NCBI RefSeq assembly: GCF_964204645.1
Contig: NC_134032.1
Location: 5,637,175-5,701,174 of the forward strand
Direction of reading: 5' to 3'
Length of the DNA: 64,000 nt
Source of the DNA: Tubulanus polymorphus
Taxonomy: Eukaryota > Nemertea > Palaeonemertea > Tubulaniformes > Tubulanidae
A program made the position numbers and the translations under genes. Below the pieces are notes generated by a model. The model ran no database searches and was not told the DNA's origin. It was given only the letters and a program-made list of their open reading frames with translations. Below are positions 46,930-58,427 of this stretch, one piece after another (the stretch's first letter is position 1; each line of letters starts with the position of its first letter).

Positions 46930-47122
46930 GATTCAAGAATAGGGGACTAGTGGTTAGGATTAGGGTTAGGATTAGGGTTAGGGTTAGGTTTAGTTCCCTA
47001 ATCATCATTAATTACTATATACATTACTATCATTATATATCATCATTATCAATTACTAATATTATCACTTAATTGATTACTATCACTACATATATATTGC
47101 TATAGTCCCCTATTCTTGAATC
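46930..47122. mobile_element. 193-bp foldback element carrying telomere-like repeats
   Basis: GATTCAAGAATAGGGGACTA at 46930-46949 and its exact complement at 47103-47122 are 20-bp inverted ends. Inside, 46954-46993 is TTAGGA/TTAGGG/TTAGGT repeats, followed by an AT-rich ATCATTA stretch. TTAGGG is the usual animal telomere unit. No transposase; target duplication not evident. Confidence 0.7.
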
Positions 47123-48289
47123 GCACCGGTGTCGGATCCAGGCCCAAATTTAAGGGGTAGCACTCATTCAAGAGGCCCCTCACCCACCACAGGGGCTCGT
47201 ATCAGAGTTGTAGGTAATGTAATGCTCTGATGTGAGCCTATGTGCCCCCCACCAAGGGGTTTTTGGGGTGTTCCCCCCAGAAATTTGTTGAAATTAGAAG
47301 CCCTCTATTAGGCCTATAGCATCTGAGGCATTAAAATAGCAAAAAAGAATACCCTTGTCTGAATTTTAGGCAATAACAAAGGCCAACCACTTTTCAGTAT
47401 TTAGGCCTACATTGCAATTTGAACGTGCCCTTTTTAGAATGTGATAGTTATTGAGTCATGTTTTTGAGCCAACTATTTTTGGAGCCCTTTTCTGAATTTT
47501 TGCTAATTTAATGTGCCCTTCTTGGCAATATAATCTGATAATGTGCCCTTTGGGTATTTCTGCAATTTAAATAGGCCTATGCCCTTTTAGAATATGTGAT
47601 AGTCATTGAGTCGTGCCCTTTAGAGCACTTCTGTAATATGATTGAATGCACCCTTTTTTGGAATTCATTCTGCCCTGAGGGCGGCTTAACAGGATTTTTG
47701 AATCTATTTTTTTAGCCCTTTTCTGAATTTTTGGCAAATTAACGTGCCCTTTTTGACAATAAAATGTCCCCTTTTTGGCAATTGATTCAAATTCATTAGG
47801 GCATAGGCTATACCACAGACTTGCTCCGGATGTCGGATTTTGCGGGGGCTGTAGTGGGCCGGACAGTATTTTTACGAGAATTTTTTTAAAAGGGCACTTA
47901 ACAAATTTAAAGGGTTGCACTTGTCGCAGGTCCCTGCAGGGGGCGGATCTCGAGGGGGTTCCGAATTGTATGAGGGCATTCACTGTTAGACAAGGGAGGG
48001 CACTTTCTACGTCAATTCACAGCAAAAAAGGGCACTTAAGATCAAACTTCAGGAGCACTTAACTACGCTAAATAATGCCAAACGAGGTTATTTTTAAGCC
48101 AAATCCATCGTTTAGGGGCATCTCTAAGGGGCACAGACAAAGTTTGACGTATTCCAGAACCATCGGAACCCCCCTGGATCTACCCTGCCCAGTATCCGCC
48201 CCGAAATGATTACTATTGCAGAGACAAAAGCATTTTTCGATAGACCTATGTCCATTTCCACTTGACTTGAGAGCACTTATCATCACGTG
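47123..48289. repeat. GTGCCCTTTTTGGCAA-type dispersed repeat
   Basis: Starts with GGTGTCGGATCCAGGCCC and contains many GTGCCCTTTTT / GAATTTTTGGCAA words. A roughly 180-bp segment (AGAATGTGATAGTTATTGAG) recurs near 47590. It ends with CCATCGGAACCCCCCTGGAT near 48155. The 126-codon minus-strand frame (47603-47983) is inside the repeat and not called. Confidence 0.5.
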
Positions 48290-48660
48290 GCCTAGCTCGG
48301 TCAGTTTTGATGCACTCTTATTAGGAAGGACATGCAGTTGACCTAAAACATTGAAAGATAGGCCTATCCAAGTCTTCATTGAAAAGGGGTTAGAAAAATA
48401 AAAGTTACTCAGTGATTTGAAAGTTAAACAATAGGCCCTATGTTTCCATGCCTACAAAACTTTCAGTTGGTAGGCATGGAAACATAGGCCCCTATATTGT
48501 TTAACTTTCAAGACATGATGGAGTCACTTTTTCTGTTTTCAACCCCTTTCAATAAAGACTGCAATCCTTCAATACAGTAAAGAATGGATTAAAAAACGAT
48601 ATTTTAGGTCAACTTCCAGTCTTTTCTGGTTCTAATAGGCCTATGACCGTCCTATCACGA
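48290..48660. repeat. Long imperfect inverted repeat
   Basis: The inner arms 48418-48455 and 48470-48510 (TGAAAGTTAAACAATA, CCTATGTTTCCATGCCTAC) are nearly perfect around a 14-base loop. Outside them, GAAAAGGGGTTAG, AGTTGACCTAAAA and ATTAG(G/A)A words continue the symmetry to about 150 bp per arm. Confidence 0.8.
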
Positions 48661-49453
48661 TTGATGAATCACTATAGGCCTATCCGTGTTGAAGTGATGT
48701 AGAGAGAATCCCACAATGATAACAAAAAAGTCAGAAAATGTTACTTTGAGCTAGTAGTTTATTCTACGTTTCGACTTTATCCTAATAGTCATCTTCAGGA
48801 ATAATATACTACAAAAATTATGAGATACAATCTAGAGACAAAAAGACTAATTCAAGTAATCAGAGATGATACAAACTTAAGGAAACTGTTTCTAACTGTT
48901 GTAACTGTTTCTACGTTAATTTTCCTTTAGTTTGTATCAAGTGTGATTACTTGGTTGATTTTTACATCGAAAAAATTACCTTTTTCATGAGTGGGTAAGT
49001 TAACTATTGAATAAGATCATAATAAAAATTTTGATGAATGGGCTATATGATCTCTAAAATCGGACTCAGTACTCTTTATCTAACCTTTTGTGGAAATAAA
49101 TTTTCTTTTAGGCCTTCATGAGGCCTTTAAAGGCTATGTATTGGTAAAATTCAGAATGAGAAAATGCTGTAGGCCTAGGCCCTACATTTATTTAAACAAA
49201 ATATCCACTTTGGAAGTTGAACAGTTCGAAAAGCTATAGGCGTGAAGGTATGGGCTTTATATTTATTTCAGTTGTGTCAATCACCCTGGAATTAACGATC
49301 ACTTAGTGAATTAAGTAAGATTTAATTCTCACAAGGTTGAGAGTGAACAAAATAGTTTATTTGCATAAACATTTCTGCTCTTCGAATTGAATTACTGGAA
49401 GAATAAGTGAAGAAATCCCGCCTTTCGAATTAAATTAAGCCCTATACTGATAT
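48661..49453. other. Spacer with hairpin motif copy 2
   Basis: Holds the motif at 48768-48798 (listed separately), surrounded on the minus strand by AATAAACTACTAG and ATCATTGTGGGATTCTCTC, the same context as at 45179. The rest is unassigned. Confidence 0.35.
48768..48798 (-). ncRNA. Hammerhead-like hairpin motif, copy 2
   Basis: On the minus strand CTGAAGA-T-GACTATTAGGATAAAGTC-GAAAC. One stem base differs from copy 1, weakening the stem. Same extra T as in copy 1. Confidence 0.3.
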
Positions 49454-49563
49454 GATTTATAATTTTGAAACCACACGTTTCGGCTGTTGACTAACAGCCA
49501 TCATTCCACCTGATGATGGCTGTTAGTCTACAGCCGAAGCGTTGTGGTTTCAAAATTATAAAT
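49454..49563. repeat. 51-bp inverted repeat with a hairpin motif in each arm
   Basis: Arms of about 51 bp around TCCACCT. Each reads outward as ATGATGGCTGTTAGTC(A/T)ACAGCC, GAAACG or GAAGCG, then GTGGTTTCAAAATTATAA. Each arm therefore has its own GGCTGT/ACAGCC stem and could fold alone or with its partner. Confidence 0.85.
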
Positions 49564-49882
49564 TCTATTATTTCATTTATCAACAGTATACACGGATTAT
49601 AGTGTTTACTTGATGACTATTGGAAGAATGTAACATTAAGGTTTTTAGCAATCTTCAAAGTCATATAGGCCTACTAATTATTGTTGAGCACTCTGAGTCC
49701 ATGTTGTGATACATGAAGCCCACACATTGAATGACACGAGCGGATCTAGAAAAATGAATATATTTTTCATTTTTCTTGTAGATTTTTTATCATTGAGCTA
49801 ACCCTATGTTTTTCAAATGAATGGCATGAAATTTCCTACTAGTTTTTTCGATCTCATTTTAGTCTTATTGGTTTTCTTGCAG
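49564..49882. other. Unassigned spacer upstream of a candidate exon
   Basis: AT-rich, ending in GGTTTTCTTGCAG, a good acceptor. Confidence 0.3.
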
Positions 49883-49949
49883 GTTAGAAATTCTGTTCCT
49901 CAACAGACAAAATTGAGCCTTCATATGCATTCCAGAAGAAGGGTCACAG
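49883..49949 (+). CDS. Candidate internal exon, unrecognised product
   Basis: 67 bp between TTTTCTTGCAG and a CAG|GTAATG donor. Only one frame is open, starting VRNSVPQQTKLSLHM and ending RRRVTG; the others hit stops. A splice pair around an open frame this short can occur by chance, and the phase at its end does not fit directly to the candidate exon at 54410. Confidence 0.28.
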
Positions 49950-50479
49950 GTAATGGAAAATAAAAGGTTTTACCATTTTTTGTGGGGTCCTTTTCCCCTT
50001 AAAAGCTGCTCTATCCAATAATTCCATTCATGATTTTGGTCAAAATCAGGAACTTTCTTGTTTCACGGTTTACTGACACTTGACTAAATGCCACGTAACA
50101 CTCATAGTTTTTGAAAATGTCCAAAAGTCACCACTTTCTTCAAAGTTTTGCTTCATAATTGACAGCTTTTTCTTCACTTGACTTCTAGCTTCTAGTGAAA
50201 CAAATTTCTTATGCCTATGGTTTAGCCATGACATTTTCTACTAAAATTATATTCAAAATAGATTTGTCTGTGGGGTACCTAGATAGACATTGTACAACTA
50301 TCATCATGTGGCCTCTAACAACATCTGTGTGACCTAGATATCATATTGAACTTTGCATATTAAAATCAGGGACCTGGATAGTAAATGAATGTATGTTGGA
50401 CATTGTGTTCTATAAAGAGTGTACAGGCTATTAGTGTGTTGACCCTACATTTAACCACATGTCCAATATGGTACGCTGT
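49950..50479. other. Unassigned spacer
   Basis: No gene or repeat recognised. Confidence 0.3.
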
Positions 50480-52588
50480 GATAATGCCAGAGGTAAAAAT
50501 GCCAAGTAAAAATGCCAGGGGTGTAAAAATGCCAGAGGAAATAATGCCAAGGGTTAATTGATTCAATGATCATAAGAAACAAGAGTATCAAAACTTATAA
50601 ACTATTCATGGAAATTGTTGCGTTGATGTTATGAATTACAACAAACTAACTAGTCGAAAACTGTTTGAATTTGATCATAGGCCTACCTAGAAATATGCTT
50701 TATCAGAACTGTGTATTTAATATGTAAACTCTATGCATTCATTTGTTAATACTCATTAATTAAGAAATGTGTTATATATCATGACTATGTTCGCTTTTTG
50801 ATTTCAATTATAAAACGATATGCGCATTAATTTTTTAATATCCAATAATCTAAAAATATGTTGTATCTCAAAATCATCTTGTGCAAATAAGAATATCAAC
50901 AATTTAAATGAATTTCTTTGCTTATGTCAGACTTTATTTTTTTGATTTGTGATTCTCTTTATTTTATAAATATGTCATTCATTTTTAGCGAACCTATGGT
51001 TCGCTTTTGCTATCACTGGCTGATGACGTCATGCTTCCAATGCATTTGCCTATCGCGAAAAATTTCAGTTAAACCGGTGGCACCCTTTTTATCTAGATGG
51101 TCCTGAGATCTGATTTTTTTATCGGAGGTGTCATATAGTATCTATTTTACAATCTGAAAATTTCATAGAATTCTGAACTCTTGTTTTTGTGAAATAATCA
51201 AAAATATACCAAAATCGAAGCAAATTGCCGTTATTTTTGTATACATGCGTTTCTGTGAAATCAAAATGGACCTGGACTGCTAGTACTATAAAGTTTTGGG
51301 TGTTGTTCAAACATTTTAACATAATTTTAGCTGGAAAAACGTCTAGATTTACTTCCGGGCCGGTCTAAACACAGGGGTCTGACTCTCGCCTAACTCTCTA
51401 ACAACGTGGCTCGACCTATGAGCTATCGTTTCTTGGATAGATCCAAGAAATATGGTAGCCTATTAGGAACATTTTTAAAATTCAAGTGTGGACAGAATTC
51501 GCCGAATGGTGGATTTTTATTTTAAATTCGAATCAATCGAGATCAAGGTTAAATTTTATTTCATAATATTTCAGTCGCAATGTTGACATATTGTTTCAAC
51601 GGATCAAAGAGTTTTGGTTTCCTTGATTATATTTGTGAATGACCCGGATGCGTCTCCGTACACTAGAAACCACGCACTACCGCATTTCCTAGTCTAGAAC
51701 CTAGCCGTTGTTCGGGAACCGTAGCAGGGAACCGTAACAACGACTGGTATTCAGACTACCGCATTTCCTGGTTTATTCACCCGTGTATTTCTGCTCATTG
51801 AAGGTAAGATATTCTATTAATAATGATTTTCATTGGTCCTTAGTGCCCCGAAAATGTCTACTACAGCAAGATGTTAGAACGGGACCGACGGACAGGATAT
51901 CAATCCTCTTGTCTAGTATGACTCTGTGATTGCAATTCAATTCTCACTTCATTTTTATTGATCTTACGAATTGTTTTACAGATACCGGTACCCCAAGAAT
52001 GAATCACCACCTCAACTCATTGAAGCAGGAATTATAGATTTAAAAAAAAAAACACGTTTCAACAATATTCTAAGACAAAACTTCTGATATGATTAGGCCT
52101 AGCTCCTATCCTATCTTTTGATATGAATGTCATTATCTGAAAATAAATATGGTTATTTAAAACAAGAGTTGCCGTTTGATTATAGTCGCTCCTTTGAAGG
52201 TTTGAAAGGCAATGTGTATATCGATTTTCCTCTTCCCATCTTGCCACCGGCCCTTGCAATAAGACCAGCGTCTAATCCATTTTAGACATGGGATATAACA
52301 AGTCTAAACTGCCTATTAGTTAATGGTCAGGTGAGCTACAAGACCATTGGTCTTTTATTTAATTTTTATGATCATAGGGTATATCTAAACTATGCATTCA
52401 TTACGTAAAATCTAGTGTAATTAAAATATCAAGTCCAATGTTAGTATATTCTTTGTTTAAATTTCCTCATATTTCCTTCTGGCATTTTTACCTCTGGCAT
52501 TTTAACCGATGGTATGGTTTTTCCTCTGGCATTTTTACTTCTGCCATTATAACCTATGGCATTTTTTTACCTCTGGCACTATTACCTG
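50480..52588. mobile_element. Element with tandem-motif inverted ends (AATGCCAGAGGTAAA)
   Basis: The left end (50480-50556) is four to five copies of AATGCCAGAGGTAAAA-like units. The right end (52475-52588) is seven or so copies in inverse orientation. A third isolated cluster is at 58303. The 2-kb interior has no transposase. It includes a donor-like AAG|GTAAGA (51803/51804) and an acceptor-like TTTTACAG (51981) 178 bp apart, which may be chance. Foldback-type ends made of short tandem units fit a non-autonomous DNA element. Confidence 0.5.
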
Positions 52589-53077
52589 GATTCGACCAAT
52601 ATACCCCTTGAACAATTCAGTGGTGTTTATATCCCCGGGATGAAATCTTGTTGATGATAGACAAAGGGGGAACAGATGAAAAAATACCCCCCCAGTAAAT
52701 ATCCCTCCCCTGGTAACAATCCCCCAAATTTGATTTTACAGCAAAATATAATTAAATACGTCAATATTCTTATCTTGACAAACTTAGATAGTTTTCAAAA
52801 ATTTAGAATTTTCCATGGTGTTTTTCACAATATTCACCTTGTGTAATCTGTGATTACTGAAGCTATGTGCGTAAGAATGATATTATTCTGTGACTTTCAA
52901 CAAGCAACATGCAAAGAAAATGATATCGCAGTTTTGAAAATTTATATGAAGAAATCTAGTTTGGAAGTAATAGTAAAATATCTATGTACCCTGAATGTTG
53001 TAAAAAGTTTTATCTGATTTCATTTAGGTTTTATACTTAAGTTTGATAGAAAACTGAACTTCGAGGATTTTTACTTA
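52589..53077. other. Unassigned spacer
   Basis: AT-rich; poly-C/A words CCCCCAGTAAATATCCC near 52690. No gene. Confidence 0.3.
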
Positions 53078-53471
53078 AGCCCCGAACACACTATGCGATT
53101 TTATTCGCACAGCGTTTGCGATTACAGATTTTGCAGCAAAATTAGCTAAGAGTGTTCGGTCGGCTGCAGGCGATTTTCCTGTGCAATCTGTCGCATGCGA
53201 AACATGTTTGATATTTTCGCGGCGAATTTTATCACAGCGAAAAATTTCGCACAGTGTGTCCGTGAGATGCGAATTTCGCTGCAAACCACTCGAAATCGAA
53301 CCAATCAATGACGAGCAACAACAACAACAATTTTAAGTTTCCTGGACCCAGCCATAGTTTTGATCACATGATCTGAACTCTGCATGAGGTCGCTAATAGC
53401 TGATCGCATAGGTGTGTCCGCTCCGCGCTGTGCGATAAATTCGCAGCAAAAACGCATAGTGGGTTCCGGCT
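53078..53471. mobile_element. AGCCCCGAACACAC TIR element, copy 3
   Basis: AGCCCCGAACACACTATGCG at the left, CATAGTGGGTTCCGGCT at the right, with exact TTA on both sides (53075-53077, 53472-53474). Interior collinear with 21070 and 25911. Best copy for defining the 3-bp target duplication. Confidence 0.8.
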
Positions 53472-54409
53472 TTACATTCGACATAGGCCTACAGTTCAAT
53501 GATCTACTTAAAATAAAATCACAGGGCATGCATTACTATATGAAAACAAATGCACAACTGTTTCCTTTATCTGTCCCAGGTTCCTGAGTAGAAACTTAAT
53601 TCCTAAAGTGGTCTCAATTCTTAATACTGGTCCTAAGTCCTTATATATTGGTCTATAGAACCAAAATGATCTTAAACACTGGTCTTAAGTTGTAAGGTTT
53701 GATAGGTTTTAGAACCAAAATATCTAAGATTGGTCTTAAGTTGTTAAATTGACTATAGAACTACTGAACTTAAGGTGGTTTTAAATCTAAAGCCATGACT
53801 ATAGAACCGGCATCAGACTCTAGAGCTTTCCTTTGGGACTAGCAGGTGTAATTGCTGGTGCTGAGTTTCAAAGACTGGGTATCAAAATTTTATGAGAAAT
53901 TATAAAGCTGAGAATTATTTTTGATGTGTGTCATTGGTACCAGATGAGAAAGAATGGATTGAAGTTCATTTTTGGACTTATTTATGAACTGGCCCCCTGG
54001 TCTACACACGAGGTCAGCTAACTCCGTTAGATTTTCGCATCATTTTCTGTGAGTAATTTTTCGCAGACGCAAAGCGGACATCGCTAATATTCCGGTGCTC
54101 TCCGTCGCCATGGTTACTGCTGGGCAGCTGTGTTTTCATGGCCACAAACGTGAAGAATAAATTATTGGCAGGGTTGACGGACTGTGTGAAGGGACAACTC
54201 TTGAATAAAATATCCCAATAGCTCCCTATATTGACCAACTTCCGGGTCTCCCAATAGTGAAGAATCTTCCAATACAGTCCCACAATGGGTCTGATCAGAC
54301 TTTGTTCGAACATACTAAGATACTGAAAGGTTGATAGTTTTTTGGTAATGATTTGAATGAGAATGTAATACATGTAGACTATTGTTTATTTGTTTGTTTT
54401 GTTGTGTAG
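53472..54409. other. Spacer with a CpG-richer patch
   Basis: 53580-53800 has loose CTTAAG / AGAACCAAAATGA repeats as at 21940. At 54030-54130 a CpG-richer patch includes, on the minus strand, AACCATGGCG in good start context, but its frame closes after 23 codons. A 119-codon minus-strand frame here (54014-54373) has no recognised domain. Confidence 0.3.
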
Positions 54410-54520
54410 GGGTGAGCTGCGCAGCAATCCTGACGACACATTCTGGAGAGGTATGAGTGCGCTTAGCTGTCTGTTGACTGGGAAGGCGAAAGTCACTTCA
54501 GCTAAATCATCATCACAATT
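54410..54520 (+). CDS. Candidate internal exon, unrecognised product
   Basis: 111 bp between acceptor TTTTGTTGTGTAG and a perfect GTAAGT donor at 54521. One frame is open across it, reading GELRSNPDDTFWRGMSALSC and then a Lys/Ser-rich LTGKAKVTSAKSSSQ. Intron phase is the same on both sides (phase 2), so it could be skipped without shifting the frame. The peptide looks like ordinary protein, but I do not recognise the family. This is the best non-zinc-finger exon candidate in the window. Confidence 0.42.
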
Positions 54521-56741
54521 GTAAGTAATCACATGTTGACAGTAACTAGCACAAAAGGTGGAGTGCTCATCCCTGACTATGTATACGATGAGCCTGTTTT
54601 TTGGAACTGAATTCCACCACAGGCTATTGACCGTGTGCCGGGCTAACCCTGGTATCACAGGCTAAGACCAAGGGCCACTTCCATAGTCATGAATTAAGTC
54701 CAAAAGTGGTCTTAAGATCCTATTGGTCTTGAGTTGTTAGATGGGCTACAGAACTGAGTTGGTTTAGACTGCTCTTGAGTGTAAGATTGGCTTAAAAAGC
54801 TAAGATAGATTGGTCTTTAATTGAACTAAGATAATTGAACTAGGATAGTCTTAGACTGGTCATATGACTTAGAATCAAACCCTGGTGACAAGCTAAAACC
54901 ACAGGCTTAATCAGGGGGCTGGTTTCACAGTCATGGTTTAGGCCTAAGAACAGTGTAAGGCTATCATAGTTCTGTAGCCATCTCGTCACAGGTGTAGTTG
55001 AATGCGATCTTCTATTTTGTGGTATGTTCCAGTCACAATCCGTATATCGGCTGCTTCATCTGTACTTGTGTAAGTCATGAGGACTTAGATTTGGGTTCTC
55101 CACCATCTGTAACCGGCTGGTCGGGGAACTAGCATTAAGACCAACGGTACAGGATTCCATTCATCAGGAACAACAAGGCAGTTAAACCTTATATGTACAA
55201 TCTTTATTGCATCCCGGAATGAGAATGATAATCATAACTTTACATGTCTTTATATACAGAAATCATGAGTATAATGTGAGAACTAGGTGTCAGACAAGTT
55301 GTAGACATCAGGACTCACAAACTAACACCTAGTGACATGTTTGAGAGATGTAAATTAATTAATGATGAGCACTGACTAGAGCTAATTACTTTGAATACAT
55401 TTTGAGAAGTCTGACATGTTGATTACGATAAAGCACATATTGATACTATATTCATTAGTAATATTACATTATTAGTACTATTATTATTATCATTATTATT
55501 AATAAAGCATTTCATATAGTAAGAGATATGAAATATTATGAACCATTCAATATGAAATTGTAGATATCTTTGATTATAGAATATGCAACTTATATCAGGG
55601 ACAGGGTGACACAGGCTAAGACCAGTGTCAAAGTTTGTGATGGGATATCAGTACACACAGTTTGAGGGGACTGATGAACGGAGTATCTGTAGGCTGAGAG
55701 CTGCATGTGTCCCCCATCACTACAACAGCCATCTGTACCAGCAGCAGTGCAGCAGCAGCCAGTTGTCATAGTAACTGGATAGTGTGATTGTATAGGTATT
55801 GGTGTGGAGTGATAGTGGATCTGTGATGTTTCAGGGTTAACAGGGGGCGGCGGGAGTTGGAATGGAGAGAGCTCTCAGATATATTGTGTATCTCATACCA
55901 GTTCCAGGAGGTCAGGTTTTATAGATGCCATGATATAGAAACAATCCCACACACTAGGAAAGAAAACCAAATGTTTCCACAATATATGATGACTTGCAGG
56001 ATGAAGTTGAAACAGTGAAAATGAATAGTTTTGGTCTCGTTTTTTCTCTGAATGTGGCATTTTTTTCTTGATCATAATTCATCAAGATTATTTTCGTAGA
56101 TGGGTTAACTGAACCACTGGGTCAGGTTTTTATAGACATTGACTAACTTTAAAACATCAATTGAACTAGTTACAGTGTTCTGAATCCACCCAGTTCCATA
56201 GTTCTGAACACAGTTCTGGATCCAATTCTACAATTCTGAATCCAGTGCCACAGAGTTACCTCAGTTCTGGGCCTTGTTCCACAGTTCTGGATCTGGTTCT
56301 ACTGTTCCCCATAGGTAGGCCTATTTATTAGAAAAGATGAATGAATACCCTGATATATATATATATATATATTTTAATATACATTTTAGCAAAAAGATGA
56401 ATGAATACCCTGAAAGGTATTTTGCCTTAATGGACAATTCCTACTCATAATGAACCAGAATAAAAGCCATTTTTGCGAAATTCATTGTACTCGTTCATGC
56501 AGGCACTATTAGCCTATATACTAAGATGCAGTTGGTCAACACTTGACCAGAAGTTTTCTGGGTCAAATTTCTATAAAGCCACAGCTAGCATTCTCTAGGT
56601 GACCGCATTTTTGTAAAATGCCAGCGCTGCATGATACTTTCTGCGTAACCAGCCACTAACTAACTAATGAATGAAGTATTAGAAGCAGCTTTCAATGAAC
56701 CAGCTTAGGTCTGAAGTTGTTAGGCAGGCCTGGGGGTGACC
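54521..56741. other. Gene-poor stretch, possibly intronic
   Basis: Old dispersed repeat words (GGCCACTTCCATAGTCATG at 54670, GGCTGGTTTCACAGTCATGG at 54912). AT-rich TTATTATTATCATTATTATT at 55475-55500. 56160-56310 is a loose array of AGTTCTGGATCCAGTTCCACA-type words. (TA)n at 56353-56372 is flanked by a direct repeat AAAAGATGAATGAATACCCTG. Confidence 0.4.
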
Positions 56742-57322
56742 GGAAAGAATGGCCAAGCTATTTGCCTAGGAAAAAATGGCCACGGAAAAAAGGCCATGAA
56801 AGATTACATAGAAAACTAACCATCATTTCATTGTACAAGAAATCAAATGCATTGCTGTTTTGACATGTCTCTTTTTGAGATTATTAGACCTATTCCTGGA
56901 TTAGTTTACTTGGTAAATTTTGATGAGCATATCTCACTTCGATGTTATCACTACACTACACCAGTTTGCTATATAAATTACCACACAATTTCAATGCACT
57001 TACCTTTGATAAGACAGTCTGTGCCCTAATAGCTTACTTAGTGCCCTAATAGCTTACTTAGTTGTTTTGAAATATTAATTAAGTCAATTTATTAAGTTTA
57101 AGTTAATCACTATTAATTTTATCCATTGCCCACTTGCATGATAGTACTTTATATATTCATTATATTTAATGAAATTAAATGTAAGTTCACCAAATTTCTG
57201 AACTCATTTTGTTTTTAGCCCCATGAAAAATAAATGATGTCATTAAATTGAAAGCTTAATTTTCCTTGGCCTTTTTTTCCTTGGCCATTTTTTCCTAGGC
57301 GAATACCTTGGCCATTCTTTCC
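56742..57322. mobile_element. Element with tandem-motif inverted ends (AATGGCCAAGGAAAA)
   Basis: Inverted ends of about 65 bp (56742-56807, 57258-57322) read GGAAAGAATGGCCAAG, GCCTAGGAAAAAATGGCCA, GGAAAAAAGGCCA. Each end contains three short tandem AATGGCCAAGGAAAA-type units. The interior, 450 bp, has a 20-bp direct duplication of GTGCCCTAATAGCTTACTTA near 57020-57060 and no gene. Confidence 0.75.
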
Positions 57323-57587
57323 AAGATAACTAGCTTGGTCATTTTAGCATTAGGCCCTTGTTTTACTATTAACATGTTTGAACAATAGGCAAATACTGCA
57401 AATTTCCTAGCCATGTTCTCTTTTAGCTAGGAGTATACACCATTAAGATTTATATGCATGTAGTATTGGGGTTATTTTTAACCTGGTACCAGTAGTAGAA
57501 GAACTACACTATAGAGTTTATTGTGTGAAGGTATGATGAACTTGTATTGACCTGAAAATACAGTGTTGTACGTGTACATGGATCAAT

Positions 57588-57622
<35 letters not shown>

Positions 57623-58302
57623 CGGGCACACACACACACACACACAGCTCAGAGTGCCAGGGGGCGGCTATAATACAAACAACAGATCCCCACACTATCA
57701 TTTGCTCTATAGCTGTTGCTGGATTTTATAGGGCTTAATAGAGTCAGTGAAACTCGCTTTTAAAAGTTAACATTATGTTGACGACTTACATTTAGGCCTA
57801 CGTAGTAAATTGAACTGAAAATATAATACAAATTCGGATTTAAACAACTTTAGTGTTGTGATCTCTAAGGGAATGGCCTTGAACACTTGAAGTTAATTGT
57901 GTTAGAAATATAAATTGGGACTAGAAAATAGAGCTGACTTTGGTAATGCGACGACTTACACTTAGTATGGGCTATTAAATTGAAAATTAGGAAATTAGAA
58001 TTTCTGAAAATTAGGACTTAGAAATATAGACAACTTCAGTTAGGTATGTGACAAATAGTAAATTGATTGGAAATACGGTTACAAATTGGGACTCGCTAGA
58101 TAGTGACGATTCTAGTAAGGTGATGAATTGTCTGTTAAATGACTTTTAACTGCGTTTGACTTGTTTTGATGATGTCATTGGTGCAATAGTATTTCATTTG
58201 GAGGCACCTTAAATCCGCTGGTTTATTCAAGAGATTTTCTGTGTAGGCCACATCAAACCGGTGACTCCAGTGAGTTTTGTTCGGTGTTCATCACGGTATG
58301 TA
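57323..58302. other. Unassigned stretch with a CA microsatellite
   Basis: (CA)n at 57589-57648, interrupted by AACACGGG. From 57770 to 58130, several units with GACGACTTACA, AAATTG and GACTAGAAA-type words form a very loose repeat. No gene. Confidence 0.5.
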
Positions 58303-58361
58303 GTAATAATGCCAGAGGTAAATATGCCATTGGTAATAATGCCAGAAGTAAAAACGCCATA
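58303..58361. repeat. AATGCCAGAGGTAAA motif cluster
   Basis: Four units of the motif that builds the ends of 50480-52588, in forward orientation; a partner inverse cluster was not found downstream. Confidence 0.7.
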
Positions 58362-58427
58362 TACATTATGAGGACACTACAAGACATGGTCTGCCTCCAT
58401 AAATCGCCCTATGATGTCAAATTGTAA

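Noticed and set aside
47603-47983. 126-codon minus-strand frame
   Set aside because: Lies entirely inside the GTGCCCTTTTT-type repeat and has no recognised domain.
51660-52060. Two-exon gene suggested by AAG|GTAAGA and TTTTACAG|AT
   Set aside because: The following frames are short or run into stops, and the pair lies inside a probable mobile element.
54014-54373. 119-codon minus-strand frame with a good ATG context inside
   Set aside because: The frame and the strong ATG are out of register, no domain is seen, and no splice sites link it to other exons.
57504-57701. Cysteine/valine-rich minus-strand frame
   Set aside because: Translation of the CA microsatellite.
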